Origin: Streptomyces soli
Lineage (GTDB): Bacteria > Actinomycetota > Actinomycetes > Streptomycetales > Streptomycetaceae
Assembly: GCF_003999195.1 (NCBI RefSeq)
Contig: NZ_RJVR01000247.1
Coordinates: 1 to 45,918, forward strand
DNA: 45,918 nt
Direction: 5' to 3'
Shown here: positions 1 to 7,100 of the stretch, in pieces
Layout of the letters: each line of letters opens with the position of its first letter
Position numbering within the stretch: position 1 is the stretch's first letter
The notes under the pieces: generated by a model
Told to the model about the DNA's origin: nothing
The model's database searches: none
Seen by the model: the letters and a program-made list of their open reading frames with translations, nothing else
Translations under genes and position numbers: made by a program

Positions 1-297
1 GGCGGGGGCGGCCTGCGCAACCGGAGGGGCGGGCTCGGACGCGGGCGTCGGCGCCGCCGCAGCGGGGGTGCCCCCGGTCGACAGCGGCTGGACGCCGCCC
101 AGTGGCACCGGCTGGCCCAGCGGCGGCGGGGGAGCCGGCGCGGACGATGCCGACGGCGAGGACGATCCCGTATCGCCACCGCCAGCACTTTGCTGCGTGT
201 ACCAAGCCGGAGGCGTGAAGTCGATGCTGAATTCGCTCGTAAGCGGCTCTTCGCCCCGCTCGTCGTCGGGCACGTTCCCGTCCCGGTCGCTGCTCAC
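1..297 (-). CDS. N-terminal part of a proline/alanine-rich protein (cut by window edge)
   Basis: A GTG start lies four bases after a strong AGGAGG ribosome site on the minus strand, and the frame stays open to the window edge. The visible 99 residues begin acidic (MSSDRDGNVPDDERGEE) and become rich in Pro, Ala, Gly and Ser, typical of a disordered N-terminal tail. No catalytic motif is visible because the body of the protein lies outside. The gene follows the eccE operon in the same direction, after a hairpin. In Streptomyces ESX loci, as I recall, this position is taken by a large protein with a ParA/MinD-like ATPase domain; that is only synteny-based inference here. The coding call is firm, the identity is not. 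Confidence 0.7.
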   Translation of the reverse strand, partial: MSSDRDGNVPDDERGEEPLTSEFSIDFTPPAWYTQQSAGGGDTGSSSPSASSAPAPPPPLGQPVPLGGVQPLSTGGTPAAAAPTPASEPAPPVAQAAPA

Positions 298-464
298 TGT
301 GCCTCCTGGTCAACTACTGCATTCCCCGTCGCGAGCGGCACAGCCGGATGGAGGGGGGATCATTCGGTCATTACGCCCGCAGGGCCGAACCACCCAATAC
401 CGCACCGGAGAAGTGCTCCTGCCGCTCGTAGGACAGCCTAATCATGCGGAGCACCAATACGGCA

Positions 465-489
465 GGCCGGTGGGCAGCGCCCACCGGCC
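465..489 (-). terminator. GC-rich hairpin downstream of the eccE operon
   Basis: Perfect 11-bp inverted repeat (GGCCGGTGGGC / GCCCACCGGCC) with a 3-base loop, 30 bases past the stop of the minus-strand gene at 519-1373. There is no T-tract, as is usual in Streptomyces. The rest of the 298-518 gap holds no recognised gene and presumably carries the promoter of the left-edge gene. Confidence 0.6.
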
Positions 490-518
490 CGCACCGGCAC
501 CTTCCGGCCCCGGCCGTG

Positions 519-1373
519 TCAGTCCATACGGCGCGGAGCGCCCAGCAGACCCGTCTCCGCGTCCGTGGGCTGCGTCATCACGAACTGCTGCCGGTCCCGC
601 GTGCACCACAGCATCACGTTGTCGCCCAGAGTGGACAGCGCGGCGGACACCTGACGCGGCAGCCGCAGCACCCGCGTGACGACCTCGGTCTCCTCCGGCG
701 ACAGCCGCTGCAGGCCGACAAGGTCCGCCCGGCCCAGCAGCCGGGGCGCGTCGGGCCCCAGGAAGGGCAGCAGCGTCAGCAGCGACTGCCACGGGCTCGG
801 CGCCAGCAGGCTGCGCGGCGGCCGGGCACCGCAGTCGCGTACGACCAGCACCGGACTGGTCACCGATGGGCCCTGCGGCGCGATCTGCCGAACCTCATGG
901 ACCGTCACCGACTGCTGGCCGCCGCCCGCCGCCTGCGCCATCGGACCCCAGGCGGGCGGCCGCGCCGTCTCCACCGCGACCCGGGCGCCCACGGCGACCG
1001 TACGCAGGGCGAGCAGTTGGGCGATCCACATGCTGCCGACCACGACGATGTCCAGCGGAGCCGGCCGGGCGATGCCGAGCACCGCGGGCTGGTTCTGCGG
1101 GTCGACGCCGATCACGACGCCGTCGTCACCGACCGGCACGGTCAGCGCGCCCAGCGACTGCTCCGGCAGCACGTGCTGGTCGCGGCGCGGGCCGCGCAGC
1201 CCGAAGCCGGGGCGCAGCCGCCGCACCGGGGCGAGCGGCGCCTCCTCCGGGCCCTGCGTCGGCAGGTGCGTGGGGCGCCCGGCGGGCTGCCCCGGCACCT
1301 GGCCGGGGAAGCGCCCCCGCGCGGGGTCCTGGTTCCAGCCGCCACCGGCGGGGGCATACGTGGGCACCGACAT
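519..1373 (-). CDS. uncharacterised T7SS-associated protein, possibly a degenerate EccC-like module
   Basis: A 284-residue protein whose ATG overlaps the eccE stop by one base (TGATG), so the two are translationally coupled. Residues 1-70 are a Pro/Gly/Arg-rich tail. The following region reads VVIGVDPQNQPAVLGI, then DIVVVGSMWIAQLLALRT. This order resembles the start of an EccC/FtsK-type ATPase module (compare VPIGVDKDGQPVMLDI and the P-loop strand in EccC of this window), but the GxGKS P-loop is absent. No transmembrane helix is evident. The position inside the ESX locus and coupling to eccE suggest an accessory role in the secretion machine, perhaps a non-catalytic partner of EccC. The start, length and frame are well supported; the EccC resemblance is my inference by eye. 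Confidence 0.75.
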   Translation of the reverse strand: MSVPTYAPAGGGWNQDPARGRFPGQVPGQPAGRPTHLPTQGPEEAPLAPVRRLRPGFGLRGPRRDQHVLPEQSLGALTVPVGDDGVVIGVDPQNQPAVLGIARPAPLDIVVVGSMWIAQLLALRTVAVGARVAVETARPPAWGPMAQAAGGGQQSVTVHEVRQIAPQGPSVTSPVLVVRDCGARPPRSLLAPSPWQSLLTLLPFLGPDAPRLLGRADLVGLQRLSPEETEVVTRVLRLPRQVSAALSTLGDNVMLWCTRDRQQFVMTQPTDAETGLLGAPRRMD

Positions 1374-2701
1374 CAGCGCGTACCTCCGAGGGGAAGCGTG
1401 GCCAGTAGACCGGGAAGCTGCTCGCGGTCCAGCCGTACGAGGCCGGCCCGCGCAGCGCCGGAACGGCGCTCCAGGTCGCGGCGGGCGGCGATGAGTTCGT
1501 TCTCGCTGCGCGCGGCGAGGCGTACGTAGCCGGACATCGCGGGGGAGTTGAGCGCGCCGCGCGAGGCGGTCAGCGCGAAGGTCGTCGCCATCACCGGCGT
1601 CGCGGTCAGCAGCGCGGCCAGATCGGCCAACTGCACCGCGCCGGGGCCGAGCTGCGGCCAGCTTCCGACCCAGTAGGTGGTGTGCCAGCGGTCGTCGCAG
1701 CGCCAGGCCCGCACCGACTCCTGGGTGCGCCGGGCGGCCCGGCCGTTCTGCGGGGCCGCGTTGTTGGCCCGGGGGTTGATGCACGACGCGATGCCGACCG
1801 CCGTCACGATCTCCCGCTCGTCGAGCACGCTCGCCCGGAAGCCCAGCCCCGTCAGCCGGCTCGCCAGCTGGTCGGCGGCCCGCAGCAGCGCCCGCTGGGC
1901 ACCGCCGATGCCGCCGCCGCGCGCCTGGACGGCCTCGGCGCACAGCTCCGGGTCGAGCTTGAGCGCGACCCAGGTCAGCCGGACCGCCGGGGTCTGCGAC
2001 TGTGCCTGCAGCGGCGCGTAGGAACGTACCGAGACCGCCTGCTCGGGCACATGCGGCGCCGGGGCGGGCTGGGTGTACTGCACCAGCTGCACCGACTCCA
2101 GGTGGATGTCCTCCACGTCAAGTGCGGCGTGCAGCAGGTCCAGCGGCAGCGGCCGCGTCCCGCGTTGCGGGCGCAGCGGCTCGTCCGGCGCCTCCACCTG
2201 CACGATCGCGGTCAGGAACGTACCGTCGCCGACGAAGCCGACGGTCCGCTCGTCGCGGTCGGCGTAGGCGTACGTACGAAGCGCCGGATCGCACTCCACG
2301 GCGGGCACGAAGGCCGGGTCGGTGCCTTGCGGCGCCGGGTCCGAGCACTCCTTCTTGCGGCGCTTCATGGCCTGCACCGTGGCCATCCACTCCGGCATCG
2401 GGCGCTTGCGGCGGCGGCCGAGGCCGAAGAACAGCAGCGCGATCGCGGCGACGGCGGTGACGCCGAGGGCGATCGGGTGGATCACCCAGCCCACCAGCAG
2501 CAGCGCCGCGGCGAGTTCGATGAAGACCAACTGCTGCACCCGCACCGGGCCGACGCTGCCCGACCGCGTACGCAGTCTGGGCGCCACCGGGCCGGTACGG
2601 GTCACAGGCGCCTGCTGTGTCGCAGGCCCCCGACGTTGGTCCTGCTGGCCCTGTTGTGCGGCCTGCCTGCCGCCATGTCGGGTCCTGGTAGCGCTGGACA
2701 T
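1373..2701 (-). CDS. eccE: type VII secretion membrane protein EccE
   Basis: A 442-residue protein. An Arg/Gln-rich N-terminal tail of about 50 residues is followed by two adjacent hydrophobic segments (around residues 58-100, FIELAAALLLVGWVI and LGVTAVAAIALLFFGLG) and a stop-transfer RRRKRP. The long C-terminal domain has the alternating strand/helix character of EccE soluble domains. EccE is a peripheral subunit of the ESX inner-membrane complex with EccB, EccC and EccD. The ATG at 2701 was chosen because AGAGGAG lies about 11 bases upstream and the frame above it is unconserved-looking. Genes flank it as expected: eccB is divergent across 236 bases and a coupled partner lies downstream. 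The family is assigned from architecture and locus rather than from a single signature, so subunit identity is good but not absolute. Confidence 0.8.
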   Translation of the reverse strand: MSSATRTRHGGRQAAQQGQQDQRRGPATQQAPVTRTGPVAPRLRTRSGSVGPVRVQQLVFIELAAALLLVGWVIHPIALGVTAVAAIALLFFGLGRRRKRPMPEWMATVQAMKRRKKECSDPAPQGTDPAFVPAVECDPALRTYAYADRDERTVGFVGDGTFLTAIVQVEAPDEPLRPQRGTRPLPLDLLHAALDVEDIHLESVQLVQYTQPAPAPHVPEQAVSVRSYAPLQAQSQTPAVRLTWVALKLDPELCAEAVQARGGGIGGAQRALLRAADQLASRLTGLGFRASVLDEREIVTAVGIASCINPRANNAAPQNGRAARRTQESVRAWRCDDRWHTTYWVGSWPQLGPGAVQLADLAALLTATPVMATTFALTASRGALNSPAMSGYVRLAARSENELIAARRDLERRSGAARAGLVRLDREQLPGLLATLPLGGTR

Positions 2702-2937
2702 CCCCCGGTTTGCTCCTCTGCTGGTGTGCTGCTGCTCTGCTGCTGGTGTGCGGTCGGTCAGCTGTCTCGGCTGGCGAACGCGTTCGCGGTACCCGTACCG
2801 TACGGGTCGATCACCACACGGCATAGTAGAGGGCCCGTCGGCCTAACGGCCGGGGGCGGGCCCCTGGTTGGCCGGGGTGGATCCGACGTACGGGCACCGA
2901 CAAACGGGCATACGGGATACGGGGAGACAAGGCACCA
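2702..2937. promoter_or_regulatory. divergent eccE/eccB intergenic region with two dyads
   Basis: 236 non-coding bases separate the divergent eccE and eccB starts and must hold promoters for both. Two adjacent dyads are visible: the 12-bp palindrome CGAACGCGTTCG at 2775-2786, and ACCCGTA-ccg-TACGGGT at 2791-2807. Their closeness to both genes makes them candidate operator sites. No convincing -35/-10 pair was identified. The eccB ribosome site GGGGAGA is at 2921-2927. Confidence 0.4.
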
Positions 2938-4503
2938 ATGACATCACGACGGGATGAGCTCAACGCGTACACGTTCGCGCGCAAGCGCACGGTCGCCGCG
3001 TTCTTGAAGCCCCTGCCGAACGGCTCGGCCGACGACGCGCCCCGCCCCATGAAGGCGCTCCTGCCCGGCATCATCGTCGGCGCGCTGATACTGGTCGGCT
3101 TCGGCGGCTACGGCATGATCAAGCCCAGCGCGCCCCCCGGGTGGAACTCCCCCGGCGAGAAGGTCCTGGTGGGCAGCAAGTCCACCACCCGCTACGTCTA
3201 TCTCGACTCCGGCAAGAAGGACAAGAACGGCAACGAGATCGACCTGCTGCACCCGGTCCTCAACCTCGCCTCCGCCCGCCTCCTCCTCGACCCCTCCAAG
3301 TACGAGGTGCTCAAGGTCGACGAGTCCGTCCTCGACGACCCCAAGATCCAGCACGGCCCCACCATCGGTATCCCGTACGCCCCCGACCGCCTCCCGGAGA
3401 AGGACGAGGCGGCCAAGGCCAAGGTCTGGGCGCTGTGCGAGCGGCCCGGCGCCGGCAGCGACAACAAGGCCCAGAAGGCCGTCTTCGTACTCGGCGGCAA
3501 CGACAAGAAGGACGTCGAGGGCAGCAACAAACTCAAGGCCAACCAGGCGCTGTTCGTCCAGGCGCCCGACCGCGGCTTGTACCTCGTCGACAACAAGGGC
3601 ACCGCCTACCCGATCGGCAAGACCTCCACGTACGAGATCGCGGCCGACGAGATGAACACGCTCCGCCGCGCCCTGTTCGGCAACTCCTCGCAGCCGCAGT
3701 TGGTCACCCAGGAGTTCATGGACACGCTGAACGTGGGAACTCCCATCCTCTTCCCCACCATCGACGGGGTGGGCGGCACGTCGACCGCCTCCGGCCTGCC
3801 CGCCGGGCACAAGACGATCGGCACGGTCCTCGTGGCCGACGACGCGTCCGGCAAGCAGCAGTACGTCGTCCTCAAGGACCACCTGGCCCCGATCTCCAAC
3901 TTCACCGCCCGGCTGCTCCTGCAGGGCCCCAACGCCTCCAAGGCCTACGGGAACGTCAAGGCGGAGGCGATCGGCGTCAACACCGGTGACATCGCCCCGG
4001 GCGCCGCCTTCCAGGACTCGATGTGGCCCAAGGAGGACCCGACCCAGGTCAACAAGGCCGACGGCCGCAAGGTCTCCTGCAACGTATTCTCCGGCGCCGG
4101 CGACTCCTTGGGCCACCCGATCCTGAGCACCTGGGCCGGCACGGACTACCCCGAGCAGGTTTCCGACGGCGGTACGAGCGCGTACGTGACCCCCGGCAGC
4201 GGCATCCTCCTGCGCCGCGTCTCGTCGCTGAACACCAACATCGGCTCGGTCTTCCTCGTCACCGACACCGGCCTGCGCTACTCGGTGCCCTCCAACGGCG
4301 ACAGCGCCACCGCTGCCGCCAACACCGCGTCCACCTCCGGCTCCACGTCCACCTCCGTCGACCCAGCGCAAAACAACGCCCCGCAGAAGCGGCTCGGTTA
4401 CGACGGCGTCACCGCCGTCCCAGTTCCGAACGCCTGGGCCGACCTGCTGTCGGCGGGCCCGACGCTGGACACGGCGAGCGCCAAGCAGCCCCAGAATCAG
4501 TGA
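2938..4503 (+). CDS. eccB: type VII secretion core protein EccB
   Basis: A 521-residue protein starting at ATG after GGGGAGA. The N-terminus MTSRRDELNAYTFARKR is the signature cytoplasmic helix of EccB (R-D-x-L-x-A-Y-x-F-x-R-x-R). One transmembrane segment follows at about residues 43-62 (LLPGIIVGALILVGFGGYGM), and the remaining 450 residues form the periplasm-side domain with family features such as the VLVGSKSTTRYVYL strand. A Ser/Thr-rich stretch near residue 460 precedes a C-terminal segment ending in a short polar tail. EccB is a core ESX subunit linking the membrane ring to the cell-envelope side. It begins the rightward half of the locus and is divergent from eccE. Length is typical for the family and no damage is visible. 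Confidence 0.95.
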   Translation: MTSRRDELNAYTFARKRTVAAFLKPLPNGSADDAPRPMKALLPGIIVGALILVGFGGYGMIKPSAPPGWNSPGEKVLVGSKSTTRYVYLDSGKKDKNGNEIDLLHPVLNLASARLLLDPSKYEVLKVDESVLDDPKIQHGPTIGIPYAPDRLPEKDEAAKAKVWALCERPGAGSDNKAQKAVFVLGGNDKKDVEGSNKLKANQALFVQAPDRGLYLVDNKGTAYPIGKTSTYEIAADEMNTLRRALFGNSSQPQLVTQEFMDTLNVGTPILFPTIDGVGGTSTASGLPAGHKTIGTVLVADDASGKQQYVVLKDHLAPISNFTARLLLQGPNASKAYGNVKAEAIGVNTGDIAPGAAFQDSMWPKEDPTQVNKADGRKVSCNVFSGAGDSLGHPILSTWAGTDYPEQVSDGGTSAYVTPGSGILLRRVSSLNTNIGSVFLVTDTGLRYSVPSNGDSATAAANTASTSGSTSTSVDPAQNNAPQKRLGYDGVTAVPVPNAWADLLSAGPTLDTASAKQPQNQ

Positions 4504-4558
4504 AGTTGGCGAGTTCTGTGAAGACTTGTTGTGGCTCTGTCACAACTGGCGCTCCCAC

Positions 4559-4588
4559 TTGGGCGTTGTCACAGCGGATCGCTAGAGT
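4559..4588 (+). promoter_or_regulatory. candidate promoter of the esx pair
   Basis: TTGGGC (4559-4564) and TAGAGT (4583-4588) are separated by 18 bases, a plausible vegetative-type promoter about 75 bases before the first WXG100 gene. Just upstream are two direct TGTCACA copies (4538-4544 and 4567-4573) and an inverted GTTGTG/CACAAC pair (4528-4533 and 4541-4546), which could be regulator sites. This is pattern reading only. Confidence 0.4.
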
Positions 4589-4665
4589 GGTTTAAGGCAT
4601 CAGACATAGATGCGGCCGTATCGAATACGGACACGGGTTACGAGTCTCATGGGGGACGCTGGCTT

Positions 4666-4989
4666 ATGGCTGGACAGCAGTACACGACGACTGAGGAGGA
4701 GATGGTTGCGTTCAGCAACAAGATCTCCACGGTCAACGGATCCATCCAGGGTGAGATCAGCCGCCTGCAGACGGTGATCGACACGATCACCTCCGGGTGG
4801 AAGGGCTCTGCGGCGACCGCGTACAACAACCTGCAGACGCAGGTGAACGAGGACGCGAGCAAGCTCAACCAGATCCTGGGTGAGATCAAGGACGCGATCG
4901 ACACCACCACCAAGAACTACTCGGCCTCGGAAGAGGACCAGGCGGCGTCGATCAACCAGGTCTCGTCTTCCGCTTCGCCCTTCGGATGA
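4666..4989 (+). CDS. esxB: WXG100-family ESX substrate (EsxB-like)
   Basis: A 107-residue helical-hairpin protein. The WxG turn is SGWKGSAA (W45, G47), midway between two amphipathic helices, as in ESAT-6/CFP-10 proteins. The C-terminal helix contains NYSASEE, matching the YxxxD/E type VII secretion signal. The ATG at 4666 follows GGGGGA with suitable spacing; the frame is open further upstream but without WXG-like character. It is first of a pair with the gene at 5068, and Esx proteins of this type are secreted as heterodimers via EccC. In S. coelicolor the corresponding pair is called esxBA; the B/A assignment here rests on order only. A candidate promoter lies directly upstream. Confidence 0.92.
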   Translation: MAGQQYTTTEEEMVAFSNKISTVNGSIQGEISRLQTVIDTITSGWKGSAATAYNNLQTQVNEDASKLNQILGEIKDAIDTTTKNYSASEEDQAASINQVSSSASPFG

Positions 4990-5067
4990 CCGGACCGCGT
5001 ACGCACTCCGTACGCGCGGCGAAGCAGCACACACGACCAGTCCACACCAACTCCCCGAGGAGACACC

Positions 5068-5361
5068 ATGTCCGGCCAGATCCTCGTTAACTTCACGACG
5101 ATCTCGCAGGCCTCTTCCGACGTTCGGCAGACGGCCGGCAACATCCGTACCCAGCTCGACGACCTCGAGAGTGGCGTCAAGAAGATCGCCCAGAGCTGGC
5201 AGGGTGCGGCCCAGGAGGGCTACCAGGCCAAGCAGGCCGAGTGGGACAAGCGCGCGGCCTCGCTGCACGCCACCCTGGAGGCCATCGCCAAGGCCCTCGA
5301 CACCGCGGCCCAGAACTACCAGAGCACAGAGCGCCAGAACGCCAGCATCTGGAACGGCTGA
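5068..5361 (+). CDS. esxA: WXG100-family ESX substrate (EsxA-like)
   Basis: A 97-residue protein, the classic WXG100 length, with the turn SWQGAAQEG (W44, G46) and two long helices. The C-terminus NYQSTERQNASIWNG carries a YxxxE-type signal. The start ATG follows GAGGAG by about ten bases. It lies 78 bases after the first WXG100 gene in the same direction, so the pair is probably co-transcribed and forms a heterodimer. WXG100 proteins are exported by the ESX machine and bind the third ATPase module of EccC. Nothing is missing or unusual. Confidence 0.93.
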   Translation: MSGQILVNFTTISQASSDVRQTAGNIRTQLDDLESGVKKIAQSWQGAAQEGYQAKQAEWDKRAASLHATLEAIAKALDTAAQNYQSTERQNASIWNG

Positions 5362-5399
5362 CCCGAGCGGCCCTCACCGGCTCTCGCACAACACTGAGG

Positions 5400-5428
5400 G
5401 TGGGCGCGCTGCTTCATGGTGCGCCCAC
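5400..5428 (+). terminator. hairpin between esxA and mycP
   Basis: GTGGGCGC (5400-5407) pairs with GCGCCCAC (5421-5428) around a 13-base loop, about 40 bases after esxA and 38 bases before the mycosin start. It may lower expression of mycP relative to the abundant Esx pair or stabilise the esx mRNA 3' end. Confidence 0.5.
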
Positions 5429-5465
5429 TCTTCGCGTCCGTCACAAAACAGGGAGAAGAAGACCC

Positions 5466-6731
5466 GTGCGATCCCGCGCCGCACACTCCACCGCTGCAGC
5501 GCTCTGCGTCCTGAGCCTCGTCGGCCTGTCCGGCACCGTCGTCGCCACACCCGCCGCGGCGGACGACAACCCGAGCATCCCGATCGCCAGCAACTCCTGC
5601 CAGTTCGGCGGCGACGACATCGCGGGCACTCCCTGGTCCCTCCAGCGCATCCTCCTCGACGAGATGTGGGACAACTCCCGTGGCGAGAACGTCAAGGTCG
5701 CCGTCATCGACACCGGCGTCGACCGCGACAACAAGCAGCTCCAGCAGGCCATCGACCCGGACCCGAAGTCGCGTGGCAAGGACTACTTCGTCCCCAGCGG
5801 CGACGGCACCACCGACCCCGTCGGCCACGGCACCAAGGTCGCCGGCATAATCGCCGCCCGCCAAAAGGACGGCACCGGCTTCATCGGCATCGCCCCCAGA
5901 GCCACCATCATCCCCATTCGCCAGAACAACAACGAGGGCGGCGGCACCGCCGGCACCATGGCCAGTGCCATCCGCTACGCCGTCACGGCCGGCGCCGGCG
6001 TGATCAACATCTCCCAGGACACTTCCTCCGCCCTCAGCCCCGGCTCGGAGCTCGAGAAGGCCGTCGAATTCGCCCTCGGCAAGAACGTCGTCGTCGTAGC
6101 CGCCGCCGGCAACGACGGGGCCTCCGGCAAAGAGAAGAAGACCTACCCCGCCTCCTTCCCCGGCGTCCTTGCCGTCGCCGCCTCCGACCGCAACAACGAG
6201 CGCGCCTCCTTCTCCCAGCCCGGGGACTTCATCGGTGTGGCCGCCCCCGGCGTCGACATGGTCTCCACCGTTCCCAAGGGCGGCCAATGCATCGACAACG
6301 GCACCTCCTTCGCCGCCCCCTACGTAGCCGGCGTCGCCGCCCTCATCCGCTCCAAGTACCCCAACTGGACCGAGGCCCAGGTCGTCGCCCGCATCGAGCA
6401 AACCGCCCAACGCACCGACCGCGGCCCCAACCACCTCATCGGCTGGGGCGTCGTCGACCCAGTAGCCGCCCTCACCAGCGACGACCCCCCCACCGACAAG
6501 CCCACCCCCGACCCGGCGTCCCTCCAACTCCAGAACGCAGGCAGTTCCATCGTCCCCGGCAAGCTCACCATCGGAGAGACAACGGAAGAGCGGAACGCCC
6601 GCTACGGGATCTATGTCGTTGGCGCCGGCATCCTCATCGTCGCCGTCGTCGTGGGCGCCGGGATCGCGATGCGCGACTGGCGCCGCAAGCATCCAATCAA
6701 CACTCACGGGGAGGCCATGACTAATGGCTAG
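5466..6731 (+). CDS. mycP: mycosin: membrane-anchored subtilisin-like protease of the ESX system
   Basis: A 421-residue S8 serine protease. A signal peptide (about residues 1-32, ending TPAAAD) is followed by the catalytic domain with Asp in VAVIDTGVD (about D82), His in GHGTKVAG (about H121), oxyanion Asn in AAAGNDG (about N216) and Ser in GTSFAAPYVAG (about S281). Near the end a transmembrane helix (YVVGAGILIVAVVVGAG) and basic RDWRRK anchor it in the membrane, the hallmark of mycosins. The GTG at 5466 was preferred because GGGAGAAG precedes it and it gives a standard signal peptide. MycP processes ESX substrates and stabilises the membrane complex. Its stop overlaps the next start by eight bases, indicating coupling. 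Confidence 0.93.
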   Translation: MRSRAAHSTAAALCVLSLVGLSGTVVATPAAADDNPSIPIASNSCQFGGDDIAGTPWSLQRILLDEMWDNSRGENVKVAVIDTGVDRDNKQLQQAIDPDPKSRGKDYFVPSGDGTTDPVGHGTKVAGIIAARQKDGTGFIGIAPRATIIPIRQNNNEGGGTAGTMASAIRYAVTAGAGVINISQDTSSALSPGSELEKAVEFALGKNVVVVAAAGNDGASGKEKKTYPASFPGVLAVAASDRNNERASFSQPGDFIGVAAPGVDMVSTVPKGGQCIDNGTSFAAPYVAGVAALIRSKYPNWTEAQVVARIEQTAQRTDRGPNHLIGWGVVDPVAALTSDDPPTDKPTPDPASLQLQNAGSSIVPGKLTIGETTEERNARYGIYVVGAGILIVAVVVGAGIAMRDWRRKHPINTHGEAMTNG

Positions 6732-7056
6732 CAGTCAATACGGTGTCGATCTAAGCGCCTTGGACGAGGTCATCACCGCACTCAACAACGTTCTGCGGGA
6801 CATGGGCGGCCCCAAGGGCAAGGCAGCGAACAACACGTACCTTCCGGCCGGCGCGTTGGGCAAGAACTTTTCCGAGGAGGAGGAGTTGCGGAACTCGCAT
6901 GCCGTGATGAAGGACTACATCGAGAACGAAATCCTCGGCAAGATCGCGGACCTGGTCGATGAATTCGGCAAGAAGACGAAGAAGGCCAAGGACCACTACG
7001 AAGAGGCCGAGCACGCGAACACGACCACTTCCAGCAGCGCGAACATGGGAGTGTGA
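6724..7056 (+). CDS. small helical ESX-associated protein
   Basis: A 110-residue, mostly helical, charged protein (MASSQYGVDLSALDEVITAL) that starts inside the last codons of mycP (8-base overlap) with GGGGAGG upstream. It has no clear WxG turn, yet its size, the EELRNSHAVMKDYIENEI helices and the polar Thr/Ser tail resemble WXG100-like or EspC-like substrates. It is followed 44 bases later by a WxG-domain protein, and the two may be a cognate pair, like PE/PPE-type partners. Placement between the mycosin and the PPE-like gene supports a role in ESX secretion. No enzymatic motif is present. Confidence 0.75.
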   Translation: MASSQYGVDLSALDEVITALNNVLRDMGGPKGKAANNTYLPAGALGKNFSEEEELRNSHAVMKDYIENEILGKIADLVDEFGKKTKKAKDHYEEAEHANTTTSSSANMGV

Positions 7057-7100
7057 GCTGTGACGATCGGCGGAGAATTCACTGCATTGGGGGCTAGCTG

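Noticed and set aside
68..679. Plus-strand open frames at the left edge
   Set aside because: They overlap two minus-strand genes and a terminator; the minus frames have a proper ribosome site or coupled start.
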